Shown one piece after another: positions 19,246-23,771 of a DNA stretch of 23,771 nt. Every line of letters begins with the position of its first letter. The stretch's first letter is position 1. The position numbers and the translations under genes were made by a program. The DNA is from a virus: positions 1-23,771 of the IMG/VR virus record IMGVR_UViG_3300015265_000018. One strand, written 5' to 3'. The notes beneath the pieces are model-generated. The model saw only the letters and a list, made by a program, of their open reading frames with translations, did no database searches and was not told the origin of the DNA.

Positions 19246-19587
19246 ATGAGTTTTAGTGGTATTGCTGAGCAATTCAGTGCGCTTGTCGCGCAGTTTCCGA
19301 TGACTGCAGTTATCGCAGGCGTTCTAACTTATGCATTATTGGCAGGGTACAAACGTAGCTACTCCATTGATGGGAAATGGATAGCGGCTTTGCTGGTTTT
19401 ATTGGCGCTCTGGGCATTTTTCCCGCATGGCTATCACGCCCTTTTCACCTCCAATATGCCGGAACTGCTTCTTGAGCAGGCAATTCAAGCGCCTTCGCAA
19501 AAGGCACTTTTCTTGGCTGACGTTATCTGGACCGTGATTGGCGCTGTCATTGGATGGGTGGCTTCCAGTCAATTTGGCCCGCACTAG
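19246..19587 (+). CDS. Small membrane protein, three hydrophobic segments
   Basis: The 113-residue protein has hydrophobic segments at about residues 18-34 (FPMTAVIAGVLTYALLAG), 44-60 (WIAALLVLLALWAFFPHG) and 90-108 (DVIWTVIGAVIGWVASS). It lies between the late promoter/terminator and the holin-like genes, with its own ribosome-binding site inside a hairpin and its own terminator at 19636. That gene-terminator packaging resembles a moron. A holin-related or exclusion role is possible, but no family is recognised. It is more AT-rich than the nin genes. Confidence 0.75.
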   Translation: MSFSGIAEQFSALVAQFPMTAVIAGVLTYALLAGYKRSYSIDGKWIAALLVLLALWAFFPHGYHALFTSNMPELLLEQAIQAPSQKALFLADVIWTVIGAVIGWVASSQFGPH

Positions 19588-19635
19588 TGATTTTGGACGC
19601 CAGCGTCTCAGATCGAAGTAGTGCCTGAATGATGC

Positions 19636-19663
19636 AAAAGCCTCGCCTAGTGTGGGGCTTTTT
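19636..19663 (+). terminator. Intrinsic terminator after the 19246 gene
   Basis: AAAAGCCTC and GTGGGGCTTTT-type arms (19636-19644 and 19654-19662) form a nine-pair stem with a 9-base loop and a T-tract. It separates the first accessory gene from the next. Confidence 0.75.
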
Positions 19664-19759
19664 AGTTTTCGCCGTTCGTCCAAACCTGGGCACTCGTGAT
19701 GCTCTGCTACCTCTCAAGTTTAAGCGCGGGCATTTCGCGCGTCACAACGGAGAGCGAGC

Positions 19760-19957
19760 ATGGAAATTGACGAGAATGCGCCAGGAAACATTTCTCAGGC
19801 AGGCGTAACGAACACAACGGACAACGAAACAGGCCATGATCCTCATGTGAATGAGCCTGAGGCTCCGCTGCCCGGGGACAATGAAGCGTCAATCGAAGAA
19901 GAAATGTCAGACGTGGAAGCCGTTAACTCGGTGTCGAGCGAGCATCCCGAACCCTAA
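19760..19957 (+). CDS. 65-residue acidic protein
   Basis: The protein MEIDENAPGNISQAGVTNTT onward is highly acidic (many Glu/Asp, almost no Lys/Arg) and appears disordered. GGAG lies 7 bases before the ATG, and a strong terminator follows 20 bp after the stop. Those signals support a real gene despite its low complexity. No family is recognised. Acidic small phage proteins sometimes mimic DNA or bind host proteins, but nothing here proves that. Confidence 0.55.
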   Translation: MEIDENAPGNISQAGVTNTTDNETGHDPHVNEPEAPLPGDNEASIEEEMSDVEAVNSVSSEHPEP

Positions 19958-19976
19958 TTGTTACCTCCTAATTATG

Positions 19977-20002
19977 AGCCCGGCCCCTGTGCCGGGCTTT
20001 TT
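19977..20002 (+). terminator. Strong intrinsic terminator
   Basis: AGCCCGGC (19977-19984) and GCCGGGCT (19991-19998) form a perfect 8-bp stem with a 6-base loop, followed by TTTTT. It is the third rightward terminator between the late promoter and the holin gene. About 90 bp without a gene follow. Confidence 0.85.
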
Positions 20003-20090
20003 CGTTTTCGGCTCCACCACACCCATCGCTCTGAGCTGGGAGTGCTGCTGGAGCTGATTCAATTCAAGTCATGCCAACGGAGTCGAGCGC

Positions 20091-20429
20091 ATGGAGTATT
20101 TGCAGCGCCTGCTCGACAAGATCGACAGGTTTGAATTGTTGATCGCGGGATTGGTCGGCGCCATTGTTGCCAGTTGGTGGCACAAGGACGATTTGTCGGA
20201 CTGGCGTGCCTGGCTGGTGTTTCTCACCACTGGTGTTGCCTGCTCGCTCTACCTGACGAGCATGGTGAGCGCGTATCTGAATGTCACTGAGCCGAAGATC
20301 GTCGCCGGCATTGGTTTCCTGCTGGGCACTTTCGGTGGCTCGCTCCTGGCAGCCATCAATCGCGCCATCAAAGCCGCAGACCTCTGGGCACTGATTCGCC
20401 AGCGGTTCGGCGGGGGTAATCCACCATGA
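20091..20429 (+). CDS. Holin-like membrane protein
   Basis: The 112-residue protein has an N-terminal amphipathic stretch (MEYLQRLLDKIDRF) and hydrophobic segments at about 16-29 (LLIAGLVGAIVASWW), 42-62 (LVFLTTGVACSLYLTSM) and 70-88 (IVAGIGFLLGTFGGSLLA), with a basic C-terminus. Size, topology and position before the spanin pair fit a holin. The ribosome-binding site is CGGAG at 8-base spacing. The next membrane gene overlaps by ATGA, suggesting a holin/antiholin or two-component pair. Confidence 0.75.
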   Translation: MEYLQRLLDKIDRFELLIAGLVGAIVASWWHKDDLSDWRAWLVFLTTGVACSLYLTSMVSAYLNVTEPKIVAGIGFLLGTFGGSLLAAINRAIKAADLWALIRQRFGGGNPP

Positions 20430-20770
20430 ACCTTGAACTTATCAACTCGATGGCCTGTGGCCTGATCTCGCTCTGGGCGACCTGGTGCGTACTGAGCGGG
20501 AAAGTACGGGACGGCATCCTGGGCAAGCTGATCTATTCGACGATCGCCATCAGCGGATTTGTCGTTATGGCGCGCAGCCAGAACATCTTCTTCGGCCCGA
20601 CCACCGCCGGACTGACGCTGCATGTGTCACTGGCGCTGGCCGGCGCCCGGCACATCTTTATGGTCACGTTCTGGCAACCAGTGAAAGCCTGGCTCTGCCG
20701 CACGCTGAACTGTGAGCACTGCCTGTCGTGTGACAAGGCCGGTGAGGCATCAGAGAGAAAAATCCCATGA
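20426..20770 (+). CDS. Second small membrane protein of the lysis cassette
   Basis: The 114-residue protein has hydrophobic segments at about 5-25 (LINSMACGLISLWATWCVL), 33-50 (GKLIYSTIAISGFVVMA) and 60-85 (AGLTLHVSLALAGARHIFMV). A Cys-rich tail follows (LNCEHCLSCDK), with C-x2-C-x2-C spacing. It is coupled by ATGA to the holin-like gene and to the spanin gene. It may be an antiholin or accessory holin. The tail cysteines could be oxidised or bind metal. Confidence 0.7.
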   Translation: MNLELINSMACGLISLWATWCVLSGKVRDGILGKLIYSTIAISGFVVMARSQNIFFGPTTAGLTLHVSLALAGARHIFMVTFWQPVKAWLCRTLNCEHCLSCDKAGEASERKIP

Positions 20771-21264
20771 CGCTTCTTCGGTTGGTTCCGACGTGGCTGA
20801 GGGTCGTCCTCGTTGCGCTGGTATCCGTCGGCTACCTCTCGTGGCGACTGGATGCCGTGAAGGCTGATCGCGCAACCATAGCGGCAGAGCGCGATACGGC
20901 CAACGCCAGGGTGACCTCCCTCGGCAACACGCTACGCCTGGAGCGCCAAATAACTGATGACATCAACCGAGTCTCCGACGATGCGAAAGCCAAGGCTGAA
21001 CATGTTACGGCTGCCATTGTTATTGCTGATGGTCGCGCTCGCAGCTTGCAGCAGCAAATCACCAATCTGCTCGCCGCCCGAAAGTCCTGTGCTGCCGAGG
21101 TTGCCAGCGGAGGCAAGGCAAGAGCCGACCTTTCCGTTCTGCTCGCCGACCTGCGTCGAAGCGCTGACGAAACAGCGGGAAGCCTGGCAGCAGCGCTTGA
21201 TCGAAGCCGAATAGCGGGTTTTGCGTGTGAGGCGGCTTACTCGGCTGCACAGAGAAACAAGTAG
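20767..21264 (+). CDS. Rz-like inner-membrane spanin (DUF2514 type)
   Basis: The 165-residue protein has an N-terminal membrane anchor (about 6-26, LVPTWLRVVLVALVSVGYLS) and a long periplasmic coiled coil (about 30-100). The C-terminal LDRSRIAGFACEAAYSAAQR resembles DUF2514 lysis proteins. It should join an outer-membrane lipoprotein to bridge the envelope and disrupt the outer membrane at lysis. An Rz1-type lipoprotein gene is embedded in another frame, which strongly supports the call. The ATG overlaps the upstream membrane gene. Confidence 0.88.
   Translation: MTLLRLVPTWLRVVLVALVSVGYLSWRLDAVKADRATIAAERDTANARVTSLGNTLRLERQITDDINRVSDDAKAKAEHVTAAIVIADGRARSLQQQITNLLAARKSCAAEVASGGKARADLSVLLADLRRSADETAGSLAAALDRSRIAGFACEAAYSAAQRNK
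21002..21214 (+). CDS. Rz1-like outer-membrane spanin lipoprotein, embedded in Rz
   Basis: In a different frame inside the Rz-like gene is MLRLPLLLLMVALAACSSKS. This is a signal peptide ending in the lipobox LAAC, followed by a Pro-rich segment (CSPPESPVLPRLPAEAR) and a short helix, about 70 residues in all. Lipidation on the Cys and proline richness are hallmarks of Rz1 proteins. AAGG lies 6 bases before the ATG at 21002. An in-frame ATG at 20981 would add a more basic N-terminus and cannot be ruled out. Confidence 0.8.
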   Translation: MLRLPLLLLMVALAACSSKSPICSPPESPVLPRLPAEARQEPTFPFCSPTCVEALTKQREAWQQRLIEAE

Positions 21265-21305
21265 TCCGCGACACGTTTCGCGAATTAGCAAATTGTGTCG
21301 CGACA
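21261..21305. repeat. 45-bp dyad element, copy B (after the spanin gene)
   Basis: Read on the minus strand, this 45-bp stretch matches copy A in rha (14661-14705) at 37 of 45 positions by hand alignment. Arms CGCGACAC and GTGTCGCG remain perfect. Its first four bases overlap the spanin stop; the rest lies in the gap before the inverted gene at 21350. Confidence 0.75.
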
Positions 21306-21349
21306 TGCGAGGACGCAACATGCATCGCTGTTGAACCTTGCCTCCAGCC

Positions 21350-21781
21350 TCAGCTACGTGCTCCATAACATGCTTGGAGAGATTCTTGGTACCCCTTCAG
21401 AACCTCTCGCAAATCGGCAACGGTCTGTTCTGAATAGCCATACCGAGCAGGGCGATTGATCGAGTCTTTCAGATCGGAGACTTGATCCAAGAGTGGGTTG
21501 CACCGGTCATTTTCGAGGACTGCGAGTCTGTCTAGTTTGCCTTGCAGTAGCGTCTGTTGGGCTTGATAGGCGTTGCGCCATTCTCCCAACTGCTTTACGA
21601 GAAGATCCTGTCCATTTTTTAGCTCTTCGTTTTTTGCCTTGAGCGCAGAGAGGTCGCTTTTTTGTTCGCCGAAATTTACAGCGAAGGTAACTGCAGATGT
21701 CAGCACTGATAGCAGTAGTGAACATAGCCCTACAGTAAGCCACGTTGGATTGTTTGATTGGGATGCTGTTTGAGGTTGCAT
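21350..21781 (-). CDS. Membrane-anchored coiled-coil protein, inverted in the late region
   Basis: The 143-residue protein has a short N-terminus, a membrane segment (about 15-36, LTVGLCSLLLSVLTSAVTFA), a coiled coil (about 40-85, FGEQKSDLSALKAKNEELKN) and a helical C-terminus. No family is recognised. It points leftward while the late genes point rightward, so it cannot be expressed from pR' and needs its own promoter. The start is uncertain: no clear ribosome-binding site precedes the ATG at 21781, and a GTG at 21853 would begin inside a hairpin. A lysogenic accessory gene is the likeliest reading. Confidence 0.6.
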   Translation of the reverse strand: MQPQTASQSNNPTWLTVGLCSLLLSVLTSAVTFAVNFGEQKSDLSALKAKNEELKNGQDLLVKQLGEWRNAYQAQQTLLQGKLDRLAVLENDRCNPLLDQVSDLKDSINRPARYGYSEQTVADLREVLKGYQESLQACYGARS

Positions 21782-21831
21782 AACTGGGAAATGAGCCTGG
21801 GTTGGGATTCGGGCTGATAGGGTGATGAGAT

Positions 21832-21853
21832 GTGCCGCAGGTGAGTGCGGCAC
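21832..21853. repeat. Hairpin between the two inverted accessory genes
   Basis: GTGCCGCA (21832-21839) and TGCGGCAC (21846-21853) form a perfect 8-bp stem with a 6-base loop. No T-tract follows on either strand, so it is more likely an RNA-processing or attenuation structure than a simple terminator. Confidence 0.5.
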
Positions 21854-21870
21854 CTCGATCGGGCTGCAGC

Positions 21871-22263
21871 CTACACTTCGTCTTCTTCGTATTGAAATCC
21901 GGTGCGAGCGGCCGTGTGCCTCCTTTCTAGATCAATAAATTCATTGCTTTCAGTGGGAGTTTGGCTCGCCATAAGCTCTATGTAGCGCTCCGACTCTGGT
22001 CTAATTAGGCCGATGAAAACCTCACGACCTTCTGGATCCTTATCGAGCGCTCGAGTTTCCCTAAGTAATGATCGGTTCCAGTCGCTTAGGTTTAATTCAT
22101 TCCTCAGCATTTGATCGCGAACAGCTTCAGCTGCCGCCTTATCACCGTAAGCTTCGTTGTTGCTTGGGTTTCCTGGGTCGGCCATGTCGATAATCCTGTA
22201 GCGCACACTACCGTTCGTGGCATGTACAAAGTCCAGCACTTTGAATCGCGGTTCCATGTTCAT
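21871..22263 (-). CDS. Hypothetical protein, inverted in the late region
   Basis: The 130-residue protein (MNMEPRFKVLDFVHATNGSV onward) looks soluble. It has a beta-rich N-terminal part (RYRIIDMADPGNPSNNEAYG) and a helical remainder with an acidic end. No family is recognised. No good ribosome-binding site is visible, and starts at 22263 or 22257 are both possible. It is divergent from the small terminase, with 68 bp between starts, and lies upstream of the membrane coiled-coil gene on the same strand, so the two may form a small leftward operon. Confidence 0.6.
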   Translation of the reverse strand: MNMEPRFKVLDFVHATNGSVRYRIIDMADPGNPSNNEAYGDKAAAEAVRDQMLRNELNLSDWNRSLLRETRALDKDPEGREVFIGLIRPESERYIELMASQTPTESNEFIDLERRHTAARTGFQYEEDEV

Positions 22264-22331
22264 TGTCCATAACGAGTGAACTCCCACCAATACCGGCAAC
22301 CAGCCACCTTTTCAAGTGTCAGAGTGAAACC

Positions 22332-22940
22332 ATGAAAACCAAGCAACCCGACTGGGAGGCAATCGAACGCGCCTACCGGGCTGGATTGCTTTCCGTAAGA
22401 GAGATCGCCGCTTCCTGTGGCGTGTCTCACACCGCTATCCAGAAGCGCGCCAAGGTGAATGGATGGGAGCGAGACCTCAAGGCGAAGATCAAGGCGAAGG
22501 CTGATTCACTGGTTGCCAAGCGAGAGGTTGCCACGCAGGTTGCCAGCAAATCGGTGGAAACCGAACGAGAGATCATCGAGGTCAACGCTGAGGTCATTGC
22601 GAATATCCGCATGGCTCACCGCGGCGACATATCACGCGGCCGGCGCCTCACGAACAAGCTGTTGGATGAGTTGGAGGGACTGACTGACAACCGCCAGCTG
22701 TTTGAAGAATTGGGCGAGCTGATGCGCTCCGAAGACGACAACGGGCAAGACAAGCGCAACGATCTGTACCAGAAGATCATCGATCTACCAGGCCGCTCCA
22801 AGACGATGAAAGAAATGGCCGAGACGCTGAAGACCCTGATCTCCTTGGAGCGCCAAGCCTACGACCTCGACACCAAATCTGGCGGCAACGACGCCGACGA
22901 GCTATCCAAGCTGATGGACGAATTATCGAAGGACGCCTGA
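22332..22940 (+). CDS. terS: Terminase small subunit
   Basis: The 202-residue protein begins with a DNA-binding helix-turn-helix (MKTKQPDWEAIERAYRAGLL, then SVREIAASCGVSHTAIQKRA) followed by KVNGWERDL. This pattern is common to small terminases that recognise the packaging site. A helical oligomerisation region follows. The large subunit starts 2 bp after its stop. The ATG at 22332 is chosen over an upstream in-frame start because AGAGTGA precedes it at suitable spacing and the conserved domain begins there. Confidence 0.88.
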   Translation: MKTKQPDWEAIERAYRAGLLSVREIAASCGVSHTAIQKRAKVNGWERDLKAKIKAKADSLVAKREVATQVASKSVETEREIIEVNAEVIANIRMAHRGDISRGRRLTNKLLDELEGLTDNRQLFEELGELMRSEDDNGQDKRNDLYQKIIDLPGRSKTMKEMAETLKTLISLERQAYDLDTKSGGNDADELSKLMDELSKDA

Positions 22941-22941
22941 T

Positions 22942-23771
22942 ATGAAGCCCGAGCACTTGAAGCTGCTCCGGGACAAGCGATGGCGCCTGAACAACCTTTA
23001 CTTCATCACGGACAAACAGGGCAAGAAGATCCGCTTCCGGATGACGGACGAGCAGATCGAGTACTTCGATGGGATGCACACCCGGAACATAATCCTGAAG
23101 GCTCGGCAGCTCGGCTTCACCACCGAGTGCTGCATCATCCAGCTGGACGCGGCTCTGTTCGAGTCTGCGAAGTGCGCACTGATTGCTCACACCCTGAATG
23201 ACGCCAAGCGCCTGTTCCGGGAGAAGGTGAAGTACGCCTACGATAACTTGCCGGCCGAAATTCGCGCTGCCAACCCGGCGAGCAATGACGCTGCCGGTGA
23301 GCTGGTGTTCAGCAAGGGCGGCTCGCTCTACGTTTCCACCTCATTCCGGGGCGGCACACTGCGTTACCTGCATGTGTCCGAATTCGGGAAGATCTGCGCC
23401 AAGTTTCCGCACAAGGCCCGCGAGATTGTCACCGGCGCCTTCGAGGCCGTGGCCACTGACTGCTTCGTCACGATTGAATCGACGGCGGAAGGCCGGGCCG
23501 GCTACTTCTTCGATTACTCGCAGAGCGCGGAGCGTCAGCAACTTGCCGGCGTGCCCCTGGGCCTGCTGGATTGGAAGTTTTTCTTCTTCAGCTGGTGGAA
23601 GAACAAGGCTTACTGGCTCGATCCGACTGATGTGGTCCTCCCCCAGCGCCTCACCGATTACTTCAATGAGCTGCATGCCAAGCACGGGATTGTCACGAAT
23701 GACGGTCAGCGCGCGTGGTACACGGCCAAGGAGAAGACGCTCGGCGACGACATGAAGCGGGAATACCCGTC
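22942..23771 (+). CDS. terL: Terminase large subunit, N-terminal part
   Basis: The frame is open from ATG 22942 to the window end (276 codons seen), so the C-terminal nuclease domain is missing. The ATPase domain is clear: KARQLGFTT (about 53-61) is the variant Walker A of terminases, LHVSEFGK (about 143-150) the Walker B, and TIESTAEG (about 177-184) motif C. It powers DNA translocation into proheads and cuts the concatemer. The spacing from the small subunit indicates coupled expression. Whether packaging is cos or headful cannot be decided here. Confidence 0.92.
   Translation, partial: MKPEHLKLLRDKRWRLNNLYFITDKQGKKIRFRMTDEQIEYFDGMHTRNIILKARQLGFTTECCIIQLDAALFESAKCALIAHTLNDAKRLFREKVKYAYDNLPAEIRAANPASNDAAGELVFSKGGSLYVSTSFRGGTLRYLHVSEFGKICAKFPHKAREIVTGAFEAVATDCFVTIESTAEGRAGYFFDYSQSAERQQLAGVPLGLLDWKFFFFSWWKNKAYWLDPTDVVLPQRLTDYFNELHAKHGIVTNDGQRAWYTAKEKTLGDDMKREYP

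Noticed and set aside
20932-21366. Leftward frames across the spanin gene and dyad copy B, one containing NSRNVSRTT
   Set aside because: Part of the frame is antisense to Rz/Rz1. The rha-like peptide arises from the dyad element itself, so it is not evidence for a gene.
1-23771. CRISPR arrays, tRNA genes, rRNA genes, insertion sequences
   Set aside because: No regularly spaced repeats, cloverleaf-like sequences or transposase motifs were found by eye. A tRNA or CRISPR scanner would be the decisive test.

Overview
The window is the immunity, replication, lysis and packaging-start part of a lambdoid (siphovirus-type) prophage in a Pseudomonas-like host. The host call rests on family content (DUF1654, a YdaS/Cro-like protein, a CP76-type CII, Pseudomonas-style early phage proteins), moderately high GC and REP-like 'CCTGTGGGAGCGAG' fragments. 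No integrase, attachment site, capsid or tail gene is in view. The large terminase runs off the right edge and a short unidentified gene runs off the left edge.

Left arm (1-10,690). A leftward early operon appears to start at a promoter/operator pair near 10,640-10,690 (pL/OL). It carries small phage proteins with four-base ATGA overlaps, a long coiled-coil protein, RecT and a YqaJ-type exonuclease, then three more small genes. Its distal end (about 300-4,010) differs. Three AT-richer rightward genes (a membrane protein with a PD-(D/E)XK-like nuclease domain, a membrane-anchored coiled-coil protein and a DUF2971 protein) surround a leftward C5-cytosine methyltransferase. This looks like an accessory cargo cassette, possibly anti-phage. 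The stretch 8,779-9,539 has no convincing gene but contains dyads and REP-like fragments.

Immunity region (10,690-14,620). A DUF1654 gene lies behind a good LexA-box match. A leftward lysogenic operon encodes a CI/S24 repressor, a RelE/HigB-like toxin, an XRE antitoxin and a DUF6941 protein, and ends in an intrinsic terminator. Rightward from pR/OR are a Cro-like protein and a CP76-type CII, with a small antisense gene between them. Five related 17-bp near-palindromes (two at OL, three at OR) form one operator family. A leftward promoter immediately followed by a leftward terminator between cII and rha resembles the lambda oop RNA unit.

Replication and late control (14,620-19,200). Rha, an O-like initiator with two perfect 21-bp dyads and a purine-rich tract inside its gene (putative origin), a DnaC-like helicase loader, NinB-like, NinG, and an unrecognised gene at the usual Q position are followed by a pR'-like promoter and a tR'-like terminator.

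Lysis and packaging (19,200-23,771). Two terminator-flanked small genes precede a holin-like pair, an Rz-type i-spanin with an embedded Rz1 lipoprotein, two inverted accessory genes, the small terminase and the start of the large terminase. No endolysin is present here. A 45-bp dyad element occurs both inside the rha coding sequence and, diverged and inverted, after the spanin gene.

All assignments come from reading the sequence and family knowledge. No database search was run.
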